NCBI RefSeq assembly: GCF_004362405.1
Contig: NZ_SNXE01000004.1
Coordinates: forward strand, 306,399 to 370,398
Source of the DNA: Roseateles asaccharophilus
GTDB taxonomy: Bacteria > Pseudomonadota > Gammaproteobacteria > Burkholderiales > Burkholderiaceae_C
Direction of reading: 5' to 3'
DNA: 64,000 nucleotides
Part shown: piece after piece, positions 8,234-16,543 of the stretch
Layout of the letters: each line of letters begins with the position of its first letter
Numbering within the stretch: position 1 is the stretch's first letter
Made by a program: the position numbers and the translations under genes
The notes under the pieces: generated by a model
Told to the model about the DNA's origin: nothing
The model's database searches: none
The model's input: only the letters and a program-made list of their open reading frames with translations

Positions 8234-9229
8234 ATGGAGGCGCCCGCGTCTACGAGTTCGTCGGCCAGCGCCGGCCACGCCACCAGCCACGCCGCCGTGC
8301 CCTGGCTGGCCTATGGCAGCCTGGCCCTGAGCACCAGCCTGGTGGGCAGCTATGTGGGCCTGTCCAAGCTGCTGCTGGCGGTGTTTCCGGTGTTTTTGCT
8401 GGCCTGGCTGCGCTTTGGCATGGCGGCCGTGCTGATGCTGCCCTGGCTGCGCCGCGCACCGGGCGAGCCGCCGCTGGACGGCCGCACGCGCCGCCTGCTC
8501 TTTCTGGAATCCTTCATCGGCAACTTCCTCTTCTCCATCTGCCTGCTCTTCGGCCTGCAGCGCAGCTCGGCCCTGGTGGCCGGGGTCATCATGGCCGGCA
8601 TCCCGGCCGCGGTGGCGGCCCTGAGCTGGCTGGTGCTGGGCGAGCGCATCGCGCGGCGCGTGCTGCTGGGCATTGCCTGCTCGGTGCTGGGCATTGCCCT
8701 GGTGGCCGTGGCGCGCGAGCCGGCGGGCGCAGCAAGCGCAGGCGGTGGTGCCTCCCTGCTGGGCGTGGCCCTGCTGCTGGCGGCCGTGCTCTGCGAGGCC
8801 TGCTATGTGGTGATCGGCAAGCAGCTCACCGCCCAGGTCTCGGCCAAGCGCATCAGCAGCCTGATCAATCTCTGGGGCCTGGCCCTGGTCACGCCCCTGG
8901 GCCTGTGGCAGGCCCTGAGCTATGACTTCAGCCGCCCGTCCGTGGGGGACTGGGGCCTGCTGCTCTTCTACGCCGCGGCGGCCAGCATGATCACGGTCTG
9001 GCTCTGGATGAGCGGCCTGGCCCGCGTGCCCGCCGCCCAGGCCGGGGTCTTCATGGTCTTCCTGCCGGTGGCCACGGGCCTGGTGGGCCTGGTCTTTCTG
9101 GGTGAGCGCCTGAGCCTGGTGCAGGCCCTGGCCTATGGCCTGGCCCTGCTGGGTGTGCTGCTGGCCACGCTGCCCACAGGCCGTCTGCATGCCCCCGACA
9201 GGCCGCCCGGGCATGAAGCCTTGAGATAA
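8234..9229 (+). CDS. EamA-family DMT-superfamily permease
   Basis: A 331-residue inner-membrane protein with ten predicted helices in two five-helix EamA repeats (first about residues 20-155, second about 170-310). The repeats carry the usual short polar loops and positive residues (RRAPGEP, ERIARRV, GERLSLVQ). It begins 3 nt after the aldehyde dehydrogenase stop and is probably translated by coupling. DMT transporters export or import small metabolites, often amino acids or amines. The operon suggests a link to the same amine/aldehyde pathway, but the substrate cannot be assigned. A second, unrelated EamA protein is at 17712-18602. Confidence 0.9.
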   Translation: MEAPASTSSSASAGHATSHAAVPWLAYGSLALSTSLVGSYVGLSKLLLAVFPVFLLAWLRFGMAAVLMLPWLRRAPGEPPLDGRTRRLLFLESFIGNFLFSICLLFGLQRSSALVAGVIMAGIPAAVAALSWLVLGERIARRVLLGIACSVLGIALVAVAREPAGAASAGGGASLLGVALLLAAVLCEACYVVIGKQLTAQVSAKRISSLINLWGLALVTPLGLWQALSYDFSRPSVGDWGLLLFYAAAASMITVWLWMSGLARVPAAQAGVFMVFLPVATGLVGLVFLGERLSLVQALAYGLALLGVLLATLPTGRLHAPDRPPGHEALR

Positions 9230-9317
9230 GACCCCGCTCAAAAGCTATGGCCCGCCGCACGGGTCGCCCCTTGGCCATGACCTACCATGGCCGCCGCATC
9301 TCCCCTGATCCATCACC

Positions 9318-10316
9318 ATGAGCAGCCGCCCCGATACGCCCGCCCTCCCCGCCTTTTTGCGCATCCACCAATACGCCGGCCTCAAGCCCGGGCCGCGCCT
9401 GCTGGTCACGGCCGCCGTGCATGGCAACGAGGTCTGCGGCGTGGCCGCCATCCAGCGCGTGATGGCCGAGCTGGACAGCGGCGCCCTGCAGCTGCGCGGC
9501 GGCACGCTGAGCTTCATCCCCATCGTCAACCCCCTGGCCCACCAGCTGGGCCGGCGCGAGGGCGATCGCAACCTCAACCGCAATCTGCGCCCGCCCGTCG
9601 TGCCGCAGGACTTCGAGGACCGCATCGCCGGCCCGCTGTGCCGCTGGCTGGCAGACCACGAGGTGCTGCTGGACCTGCACAGCTTCCAGGGCCAGGGCAA
9701 GCCTTTCGCCATGCTGGGCCCGCGCAACAACCGCGGCGAGCTGGAGCCCTTTGCCCATGAGCAGGCCGAAGGGCTGCTGGCCGCCTGTGTGGGCACGGAA
9801 CGCATCGTGGAGGGCTGGCTCTCCACCTATGCCCTGGGCCTGCAGCGCCGGGCCGAGCGAGCGGGCGACGGCAGTCGGCGCGCCACGCTGCAGCAAGACC
9901 CGCATTACGGCGTGGGCACCACCGAGTACATGCGCTCGCGCGGCGGCTACGGCATCACCCTGGAATGCGGCCAGCATGCCGATCCCGAGGCGCCGGAGTT
10001 CGCCTACAAGGCCATCCTGCGGGTTCTGGTGCTGCTGGGCATGGTGGACGCAGAGGTGGTGGCGCCCCGCCCCGCCAGCGCACCCGAGCTGCTGCAGCTC
10101 TACGAGGTGGTGGACCGCGAGCACGAAGGCGACCGCTTCGAGCGCGCCTGGGCCAGCTTCGATCCGGTGATCAAGGGCCAGCGCATCGGCACCCGCCACG
10201 ATGGCACGCCCGTGCTGGCCCCGGCCGATGGACGCATCGTCTTCCCGGCCGTGAATGCCCAGCCCGGCAGTGAGTGGTTCTACCTGGCGCGGGCAAGCAC
10301 GCGCCAGCTGGGCTAG
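9318..10316 (+). CDS. Succinylglutamate desuccinylase/aspartoacylase-family metallohydrolase
   Basis: A 332-residue zinc-dependent deacylase (M14-like AstE/ASPA family). Zinc ligands H35 and E38 lie in AAVHGNEVCG and H121 in LLDLHSFQG. The substrate-binding GDRNLNRNL motif is at 82-90 and a likely catalytic glutamate, E216, is in ITLECGQH. The C-terminal beta domain (about 230-332) is typical of the family. It would hydrolyse an N-acyl amino acid amide bond in the cytoplasm; the acyl group and amino acid are unknown. The FrnE-like gene starts 12 bp after its stop, so they are likely co-transcribed. Confidence 0.88.
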   Translation: MSSRPDTPALPAFLRIHQYAGLKPGPRLLVTAAVHGNEVCGVAAIQRVMAELDSGALQLRGGTLSFIPIVNPLAHQLGRREGDRNLNRNLRPPVVPQDFEDRIAGPLCRWLADHEVLLDLHSFQGQGKPFAMLGPRNNRGELEPFAHEQAEGLLAACVGTERIVEGWLSTYALGLQRRAERAGDGSRRATLQQDPHYGVGTTEYMRSRGGYGITLECGQHADPEAPEFAYKAILRVLVLLGMVDAEVVAPRPASAPELLQLYEVVDREHEGDRFERAWASFDPVIKGQRIGTRHDGTPVLAPADGRIVFPAVNAQPGSEWFYLARASTRQLG

Positions 10317-10328
10317 ATTGCAGGCCTT

Positions 10329-10973
10329 ATGAAGATCGATTTCGTCTCCGACGTCTCCTGCCCCTGGTGCGCCATCGGCCTCAAGTCCCTGGAGCAGGCC
10401 CTGGCCCGCATGCCGGAGCTTCAGGTGCAGCTGCACTTCCAGCCCTTCGAGCTCAACCCCGGCATGGCACCCGAGGGCGAGGACATCGACGAACACCTGG
10501 CCCGCAAATACGGCCTGCCGCCGGCCCAGCTGGCCGCCAACCGCGAGCGCATCCGCGAGCGCGGTGCGGCCCTGGGCTTTGACTTTGTGCAGGGCGCGCG
10601 CAGCCGCATCTACAACACCTTCGACGCTCACCGCCTGCTGCACTGGGCCGGCGAGCAGAGCGCGCGCGCCCAGCGCGATCTCAAGCTCTCGCTGTTCACG
10701 GCCTATTTCACCGAGGGCCGCGACCCCAGCGACCATGCCCTGCTGCTGGAGCGCGCCGTGGCCGTGGGGCTGGACGCCGAGCAGGCCCGCGCCGTGCTGG
10801 CCTCCGAGCGCTATGCCGACGCCGTGCGCGAGGCCGAGGCCTTCTACCAGTCGCATGGCATCAGCTCGGTACCGGCCGTCATCATCAACGAGCGGCATCT
10901 GATCTCCGGCGGCCAGCCGCCCGAGGTCTTCGAGCAGGCCCTGCGCCAGATTGCGGCCGAATCCGGCCGCTGA
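10329..10973 (+). CDS. DsbA-family (FrnE-like) thiol oxidoreductase
   Basis: A 214-residue cytoplasmic thioredoxin-fold protein with a helical insert, as in FrnE/2-hydroxychromene-2-carboxylate isomerase-type proteins. It starts directly with MKIDFVSDVSCPWC, so the active-site CPWC is at C11-C14, and there is no signal peptide. The cis-Pro loop SSVPAVIINER is at about residues 180-190. FrnE of Deinococcus and relatives is a cytoplasmic disulfide oxidoreductase linked to oxidative stress; polyketide-associated homologues exist too. It follows the deacylase gene by 12 bp. Confidence 0.9.
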   Translation: MKIDFVSDVSCPWCAIGLKSLEQALARMPELQVQLHFQPFELNPGMAPEGEDIDEHLARKYGLPPAQLAANRERIRERGAALGFDFVQGARSRIYNTFDAHRLLHWAGEQSARAQRDLKLSLFTAYFTEGRDPSDHALLLERAVAVGLDAEQARAVLASERYADAVREAEAFYQSHGISSVPAVIINERHLISGGQPPEVFEQALRQIAAESGR

Positions 10974-11100
10974 GCCGGACTGCTGCCATTTCGGCAGGGC
11001 CCGCCGCGCGGGGCTGAGCGACAATGACGCTCAACCGTTTCGCACACACTCATCGCGCCCCGGTCCTGCCGGGGCGCTTGCATTTCCGACGACGCATCCG

Positions 11101-12150
11101 ATGTTCAAGAACCTGACGATTTACCGCGTGGGCGCAAGCTGGCAGCCCAGCCGCCAAGAAGTCGAGGAGGCCCTGGCCAAGGGCCAGTTCCAGCCCTGCG
11201 GCGCCACCGAACCCCTGTCCCTGGGCTGGGTGCCGCCGCGCGGCATCGAGCACGGCCCCCTGGTCGAGGTGATCGACGGCCATCTGCACCTCAAGCTGCA
11301 AGTGGAGTCGCGCGTGCTGCCCGGCTCGGTGGTCAAGGAGCGGGTGGACGAGATTGCCGCCCAGATCGAGGAGCAGACCGGTCGCAAGCCCGGCAAGAAG
11401 GCGCTCAAGGACCTCAAGGAGCAGGCCACCCAGGAGCTGCTGCCCCTGTGCTTCAAGAAGCGCAGCAGCATCCGCATCTGGATCGCGCCCGAGCAGCGCC
11501 TCCTGATGATCGACGCCTCCAGCCCCGCGCGCTGCGAGGAGGTGGTGAGCCTCCTGATCAAGACGCTTGAAGGCCTGACCCTGCACCTGATTCAGAGCGC
11601 CGAGGCGCCCGCCACCTGCATGGCCGCCTGGCTGATGGACGGCGTGGCACCCGAGGGCTTCACCATCGACCGCGAGTGCGAGCTCAAGAGCGAGGACGAG
11701 ATGAAGTCCGTGGTGCGCTATGCCCGCCACGCGCTGGACATCGACGAGGTGCGGCAGCACCTGGAAGCCGGCAAGCGCCCCACCCGCCTGGCCATGAGCT
11801 ACAAGGACCGCGTGTCCTTCCTGCTCACCGACACGCTGCAGATCAAGAAGATCAGCTTTCTGGACCTGGTGTTCGAGGGCCATGACAAGCCCGAGAAGGA
11901 CGAGCAGTTCGACGCCGACGCCACCATCGCCGCGGGCGAGCTGGGCGAGTTGATTCCGGCCCTGATCGAAGGCCTGGGCGGCGAGCACGACTTCCTGGGC
12001 TCGGCCCCCAGCGGCTTCGTGGCCGACAGCCAGTTGGTGGCGCCCGACAAGACCGTGCTGGACCTGGACCAGACACCTGCGGCCGTGACGGCCGCCGTAG
12101 CCGCCGCGGCCGCTGCCGCCGGCCCGGACGACAAGGCGCCCTGGGACTGA
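11101..12150 (+). CDS. rdgC: Recombination-associated protein RdgC
   Basis: A 349-residue RdgC homologue. RdgC forms a ring-shaped dimer around duplex DNA and restrains RecA-driven strand exchange. MFKNLTIYRVGASW at the N-terminus, the LGWVPPRG loop, the long KERVDEIAAQIEEQTGRKPGKK segment and the YKDRVSFLLTDTLQIKK strand region are family signatures. The usual length is about 300; here an Ala-rich extension (about residues 322-345) ends in DDKAPWD. ATG 11101 is the family start; the longer frame from 10951 adds residues unlike any RdgC. Its stop abuts the stop of the convergent helicase gene with no gap. Confidence 0.95.
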   Translation: MFKNLTIYRVGASWQPSRQEVEEALAKGQFQPCGATEPLSLGWVPPRGIEHGPLVEVIDGHLHLKLQVESRVLPGSVVKERVDEIAAQIEEQTGRKPGKKALKDLKEQATQELLPLCFKKRSSIRIWIAPEQRLLMIDASSPARCEEVVSLLIKTLEGLTLHLIQSAEAPATCMAAWLMDGVAPEGFTIDRECELKSEDEMKSVVRYARHALDIDEVRQHLEAGKRPTRLAMSYKDRVSFLLTDTLQIKKISFLDLVFEGHDKPEKDEQFDADATIAAGELGELIPALIEGLGGEHDFLGSAPSGFVADSQLVAPDKTVLDLDQTPAAVTAAVAAAAAAAGPDDKAPWD

Positions 12151-13410
12151 TCAGCCCTTGGGCTTGGCCGCGGAGACCGCCGCGGCGGCGGCTGCCGCTG
12201 CCGCTGCTTCCCGCAGCTTGTCCTTCTTGCTCTTGCGGGTCAGGCTCTTAACACCGCCCGCGCCGGGTTCTTGCACCGGCTGCTCCTTAGGCTCGAAGCC
12301 CGCGATCTGCTCGCGCGGCACGCGCTGGCCTTGGCGCTTCTCGATCAGGCGGAAATGCGCCTCGGCCGCCGCCGTCACAAAGCTCAGCGCCACGCCGCGC
12401 GCGCCCGCCCGGCCGGTGCGGCCGATGCGGTGGGTGTAGTCGGCCGGGGAGCGCGGCAGGTCGTAGTTCAGCACCGCCGGCAGCTCCGGAATATCCAGGC
12501 CGCGGGCCGCCACATCGGTGGCCACCAGCACCTGCACCGTGCCGGCCTTCAGGGCCGCCAGCACCTCGCGCCGCGTGCCCTGGCTCAGCTCGCCATGCAG
12601 GGCCGCGGCCTTGATGCCGGCCTTCCAGAGCTTGTCCGAGACCAGCTCGGTGGCGTACTGCGTGGCCACGAAGACCAGCAGGCGCGACCAGCCCTCGGTC
12701 TGCAGCAGATGGCGCAGCAAGGGCGTGCGCTGAGCCTCGTCCACGCGGATGGCGCGCTGCAGGATGTCCGGCGGCGCCTCGGCCGGCGCCTCCACACGCA
12801 GGGGCTCGCGCAGCAGACCGTCTGCCAGACCCTGCACCGCCGCCGGGAAGGTGGCGGAGAAGAAGAGGTTCTGGCGCCGCGCCGGCAGCAGGGCCAGGAT
12901 GCGCTGCAGCTCCTCGGCAAAGCCCATGTCCAGCAGGCGGTCGGCCTCGTCCAGCACCAGCAGCTCCAGGGCCTCGAAGCCGAGGGCATTGTGGGCATGC
13001 AGGTCCAGCAGGCGGCCCGGCGTGGCCACCATCACATCGCAGCCACCGCGCAGGCCCATGAGCTGCGGATTGATGGAGACGCCGCCAAAGGCCACCGCGA
13101 TCTTCAGCCGCCCCGGCAGCAGGCGCGCGAGATCGCGCAGGGCCTCGGCGGTCTGCGCCGCCAGCTCGCGCGTGGGCGCCAGCACCAGGGCCTTGAGGCG
13201 CCGGCCCTCGCCCCCTTGCAGCACCCGCTGCAAGAGCGGCAGGCCGAAGGCCAGGGTCTTGCCCGAGCCGGTGGCGGCCTGGCCCAGCAGGTCGCGGCCG
13301 GCGAGTGCCGGGGAAATGGCTGCCGCCTGGATGGGGGTCGGGTCTTGATAGTCCAGCTCGGCCAGGGCCTTGAACAATGCGGGGTGTAGGCCCAGGGCGT
13401 CGAAAGACAT
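12151..13410 (-). CDS. DEAD-box ATP-dependent RNA helicase (RhlE/DbpA-like)
   Basis: A 419-residue DEAD-box helicase. Q motif near residues 21-29 (YQDPTPIQAAA), motif I AATGSGKT 45-52, Ia PTREL 79-83, motif II DEAD 154-157, motif III SAT 185-187, then the RecA2 domain with ATDVAARGLD (297-306) and motif VI HRIGRTGR (327-334). It unwinds short RNA duplexes or remodels RNPs in the cytoplasm, with ribosome assembly or RNA decay the likely settings. The C-terminus is Lys-rich followed by a run of ten alanines and has no DbpA-type RNA-binding domain. The gene converges head-on with rdgC. Confidence 0.93.
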   Translation of the reverse strand: MSFDALGLHPALFKALAELDYQDPTPIQAAAISPALAGRDLLGQAATGSGKTLAFGLPLLQRVLQGGEGRRLKALVLAPTRELAAQTAEALRDLARLLPGRLKIAVAFGGVSINPQLMGLRGGCDVMVATPGRLLDLHAHNALGFEALELLVLDEADRLLDMGFAEELQRILALLPARRQNLFFSATFPAAVQGLADGLLREPLRVEAPAEAPPDILQRAIRVDEAQRTPLLRHLLQTEGWSRLLVFVATQYATELVSDKLWKAGIKAAALHGELSQGTRREVLAALKAGTVQVLVATDVAARGLDIPELPAVLNYDLPRSPADYTHRIGRTGRAGARGVALSFVTAAAEAHFRLIEKRQGQRVPREQIAGFEPKEQPVQEPGAGGVKSLTRKSKKDKLREAAAAAAAAAAVSAAKPKG

Positions 13411-13463
13411 GGGTGGCGGTGTTCCGGTCAGGTGAGGAAAGATGGATGAAGGGGCGGCGGCGC

Positions 13464-14054
13464 TCAGGCGCCGAAGAGACTGGCCTGCTCGCCGCCGAGC
13501 TGGCCGGTGGCACGTGCCTCGATCAGCAGCAGGCGCTGCTTGGTGGCCAGGCCGCCGTGGGCGGAGAAGCCGCCCCTGGCACGGCTGCCGCTGCTGGGCA
13601 GCACGCGGTGGCAGGGCACGATGGGGGCGAAAGGATTGTGGCCCTCGGCCTGGCCCACAGCGCGCGCCGCGCCGGGCTGGCCCAGGCGCGCGGCGATCTC
13701 GCCATAGCTGAGGGTCTGGCCCAGGGGAATGCGCCGGGTCAGGGCCAGCACCTGGCGGTGGAACTCGGGCAGCGCGCTGTCGTCCAGCTCCAGCTCCAGC
13801 AAGACCTCGGCATCGCGGCCCTGCCCCGCCAGCAAGGCACGCACACCGGCCATGGCCCGCTGGATCAGGGCCGGCAGCTCGGGCTCCAGCGGCAGCTCGC
13901 GTGCGGCGGGGAAGCGGGCACGCATGCGGTCGCGGGTGGCGCCGGCGTTCTCCTCGGGCAGCTGCGAGCCGATGAGCGCCAGACGTTCGTTCCAGGCGAT
14001 GCCGCAGCAGCCCAGCGCGGTCTCGTAGCAGTGGAAGAACTGGCGCGGCGGCAT
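13464..14054 (-). CDS. ogt: Methylated-DNA--[protein]-cysteine S-methyltransferase
   Basis: A 196-residue O6-alkylguanine-DNA alkyltransferase. The acceptor cysteine is C148 in VPCHRV, preceded by the helix-turn-helix region LGQTLSYGEIAARLG (111-125) with the usual Tyr, and by RAVGQAEGHNPF, which carries the Arg finger and Asn hinge. It transfers O6-methyl groups from guanine to itself in a suicide reaction. The C-terminus is extended by about 20 residues ending in ASLFGA. It lies 13 bp downstream of dusA on the same strand and is probably co-transcribed. Confidence 0.94.
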   Translation of the reverse strand: MPPRQFFHCYETALGCCGIAWNERLALIGSQLPEENAGATRDRMRARFPAARELPLEPELPALIQRAMAGVRALLAGQGRDAEVLLELELDDSALPEFHRQVLALTRRIPLGQTLSYGEIAARLGQPGAARAVGQAEGHNPFAPIVPCHRVLPSSGSRARGGFSAHGGLATKQRLLLIEARATGQLGGEQASLFGA

Positions 14055-14067
14055 GTGCTGCTGGGCC

Positions 14068-15138
14068 TCAGGCGTTCAGGGCCGCGGCATGGCGGGCCTG
14101 GTGCTCGTCCACATGGCGGGCCACGCCCGCACGGGCCTCGGTGGCCAGGGCCGCAACCTCGGTGGGGCTCAGGCTCTTGAGCTTGTGGTCGGACCAGATC
14201 TGGCGCCAGCGGCGCGAGCCGGCCGCGCCATTCCACAAGCCCAGGGCATGGCGCATGGCCGTGGCCCAGGAGCGCCCAATTGCTTGCTGGGCGCTCAGAT
14301 ACTCGACCCAGGCGGCTTCCACCGCCTCGCGGCCGGCCTGGGCGGTGGCCGGATCGGCCTGGCCGAAGAAGCGCGAGTCCCACTGCGCCATCTGCCAGGG
14401 CTCGTGATAGGCCTGGCGGCCCACCATCACGCCGTCCACATGCTGGAGCTGCTCGGCGATCTCGGCATCGGTCTTGAGGCCGCCATTGATCACGATGGTG
14501 AGCTGCGGAAACTCGCGCTTGAGCCGATGCACCAGCTCATAGCGCAGCGGCGGGATCTCGCGGTTGTCCTTGGGGGACAGGCCTTGCAGCCAGGCATTGC
14601 GGGCATGAACGATGAAGACCTCGCAGCCCGCCTCGGCGATGGTGCCCACGAAGTCGCGCACAAAGTCGTAGCTCTCGATCTTGTCGATGCCGATGCGGTG
14701 CTTCACCGTCACCGGGATGCTCACCGCATCGCGCATGGCCTTCACGCCATCGGCCACCAGCCGGGGCTCGGCCATCAGGCAGGCGCCAAAGGCGCCGCGC
14801 TGCACCCGCTCGCTGGGGCAGCCGCAGTTCAGATTGACCTCGTCATAGCCCCAGCGCTCGGCCAGCTTGGCGCAGGCGGCCAGATCCTCGGGCTCGCTGC
14901 CGCCCAGCTGCAGGGCCACGGGATGCTCTTCGGCATTGAAGTCCAGATGCCGGCCCTGGTCGCCATGCAGCAGGGCGCCGGTGGTCACCATCTCGGTGTA
15001 CAGGCGCGTGTGCCGGGTCAGCAGGCGGTGGAAGTAGCGGCAATGGCGGTCGGTCCAGTCGAGCATGGGCGCGACGGACAGGCGCCAGGGACTGGGCGCC
15101 GCGGCCGGCGCATCGGGGATCAGGGGGCTGGAATTCAT
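14068..15138 (-). CDS. dusA: tRNA-dihydrouridine(20/20a) synthase DusA
   Basis: A 356-residue FMN-dependent TIM-barrel tRNA reductase. APMLDWTDRHCRYFHRLL (23-40) and TEMVTTGALLHGD are DusA-type starts, and NLNCGCPSERVQRGAFGACLM (103 onward) contains the catalytic C107. VKHRIGID and FIVHARNAWLQGLSPKDNREIPPL are specific to the A subfamily, which reduces U20/U20a in the D loop of tRNA. A short Pro/Ala-rich N-terminal extension (about 15 residues) precedes the conserved start. It is first in a two-gene unit with ogt downstream. Confidence 0.96.
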   Translation of the reverse strand: MNSSPLIPDAPAAAPSPWRLSVAPMLDWTDRHCRYFHRLLTRHTRLYTEMVTTGALLHGDQGRHLDFNAEEHPVALQLGGSEPEDLAACAKLAERWGYDEVNLNCGCPSERVQRGAFGACLMAEPRLVADGVKAMRDAVSIPVTVKHRIGIDKIESYDFVRDFVGTIAEAGCEVFIVHARNAWLQGLSPKDNREIPPLRYELVHRLKREFPQLTIVINGGLKTDAEIAEQLQHVDGVMVGRQAYHEPWQMAQWDSRFFGQADPATAQAGREAVEAAWVEYLSAQQAIGRSWATAMRHALGLWNGAAGSRRWRQIWSDHKLKSLSPTEVAALATEARAGVARHVDEHQARHAAALNA

Positions 15139-15214
15139 GGGGCGGGAACTGGCGGCGGGCGCTCACCACGAGCGCCCGCCAGCCCCGATTGTCCCAGTTC
15201 CGGCGGTCGCCGGC

Positions 15215-15856
15215 TCAGAACAGCTGCAGACCCCAGTCCCAGGCGCGCTGCGCGGCCTCGGTGATCACATGGCCCATGGTGGCGGTGAAGACCAGGGCCC
15301 CCGAACCGACCACGGCCGAGGCCAGCAGGGCCAGGCCGTCGCGGAACATCCAGCCCAGGCTGAGCAGCACCAGGCTCAGGCTGGGCAGCACATTGCCCAG
15401 CGGCAGGGGCAACATGATGATCAGGCCCATGGCCGCGATCCAGGCGCCCCAGCCCAGGCGGGTGCGGCGGTGGCTCAGGAAGAGCCAGCGCGCGCGCAGA
15501 CAGCGGTCGGCCAGGCCATAGGTCCAGGCCAGCATGCGCAGGCAGCGCGCCGACCACACCGGTCCCAGGCGAAACTCGGCCAGACGCCGCGGCAGACGGG
15601 TCTGCACATGGTCGCGGTGCCAGCGCCAGCCCAGCAGCAGGATGACGAGGCTGAGCAAGGTGCCGATGCCGGCCACGGGCGTGACACTCAGCAAGGCCAT
15701 CATCAGCAGCAGCACCGCGGCCGAGGCCTGGCCGTGCAGGGCCAGCAGATCGTCCAGGCTCAACACCGGAGGCGCCTCGGCCTCCCCGTGATCCAGCAGG
15801 GCTTGACGAAAGGCCTCGGCCAGACTGGCCGCGGCCCCCTCATCCGAGAAGGACAT
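15215..15856 (-). CDS. ExoD-family exopolysaccharide biosynthesis/membrane protein
   Basis: A 213-residue inner-membrane protein of the ExoD family. After a soluble start it has about four hydrophobic segments: AAVLLLMMALLSVTPVAGIGT, LLSLVILLLGW, the pair around WGAWIAAMGLIIMLPLPLGNVLPSLSLVLLSLGWMF, and a last one near residue 185. The conserved Pro/Gly loop LPLPLGNVLPSL is a family signature. ExoD was named from rhizobial exopolysaccharide and alkali-sensitivity mutants; its biochemical role is not settled. The gene begins 3 bp after the stop of the upstream small membrane protein, so the two form an operon. Confidence 0.88.
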   Translation of the reverse strand: MSFSDEGAAASLAEAFRQALLDHGEAEAPPVLSLDDLLALHGQASAAVLLLMMALLSVTPVAGIGTLLSLVILLLGWRWHRDHVQTRLPRRLAEFRLGPVWSARCLRMLAWTYGLADRCLRARWLFLSHRRTRLGWGAWIAAMGLIIMLPLPLGNVLPSLSLVLLSLGWMFRDGLALLASAVVGSGALVFTATMGHVITEAAQRAWDWGLQLF

Positions 15857-15859
15857 GAC

Positions 15860-16267
15860 TCAGCGCGCGCTTGCGGTGGTGGACGGGATGGAGCGCAGCA
15901 GACGCAGGCCCAGCAGGGTGAGGAAGAACAGGGCCATCACGCCCATGAACCACAGCACCCACAGCAAGGGCGTCAACCAGCCCAGGGCCGTGCCCAGCCA
16001 AGGCAGGCCGGACTGCCCCAGATCCAGCATCCACTTCAGACTCTCCTGCAGCGCGCGCAGCGTGGCCTCGTCCACCCAGGGGGCCAGCCAGGGCGGCATC
16101 TGCCAGGCGGCCGCGGCCTCGCCCATGCGTGCCGCCTCACCGCTGGCCAGGGCATGGCTGGCCCAGTCCAGCAAGGCGCCCACCAGCCCCAGCCCGCCGC
16201 TCCACAGCAGGGCCAGCACAAGGAACAAACTCCAGGCGCCCCAGCGCCAGCTTGAGCTCAGGGCCAT
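15860..16267 (-). CDS. Hypothetical small inner-membrane protein
   Basis: A 135-residue protein with two strong hydrophobic segments (WGAWSLFLVLALLWSGGLGLV at about 8-29 and LWVLWFMGVMALFFLTLLGL at about 103-122) flanking an amphipathic, Trp-rich loop of about 70 residues. ATG 16267 is fixed by a near-perfect GGAGGG Shine-Dalgarno 7-8 nt upstream; the longer frame to 16522 lacks support. It is co-transcribed with the ExoD gene (3-bp gap), so a joint role in envelope or exopolysaccharide biology is plausible. I do not recognise the family. Confidence 0.8.
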   Translation of the reverse strand: MALSSSWRWGAWSLFLVLALLWSGGLGLVGALLDWASHALASGEAARMGEAAAAWQMPPWLAPWVDEATLRALQESLKWMLDLGQSGLPWLGTALGWLTPLLWVLWFMGVMALFFLTLLGLRLLRSIPSTTASAR

Positions 16268-16543
16268 GATCAAGCCCTCCGCAGCGAGGATTGGGGAGCG
16301 GAGAAGCAGATGCTTCGGTGTGATGTCTTGTACATGTGCAGTGCCTGTGAGGTCTTGAAGATGGCCGCGCCAGCAGGGGCGCGTTCGCAGCCGTGAGCTT
16401 ACGCGGGCCTTCAATCCCAAAAAACAAGACAAATCAAGCCATGGACTTCGGAAAAACCGATGAAACGCAAGCGCAGCGCGCGGGCCCGCAACAGGGCTGA
16501 AGCGCCCCGGCAGGCCCGACATGCGCTGCGGCCGTGATGCAGC

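Noticed and set aside
6377..9241. 954-codon open frame on the minus strand opposite the aldehyde dehydrogenase and EamA genes
   Set aside because: Composition is His/Gln/Ala-rich and low-complexity, with no motifs; the plus strand has two recognisable families in proper frames with normal starts.
10951..11100. Upstream extension of RdgC by 50 residues
   Set aside because: It overlaps the end of the FrnE-like gene and is not found in the family, which starts at MFKNLTIYRV.
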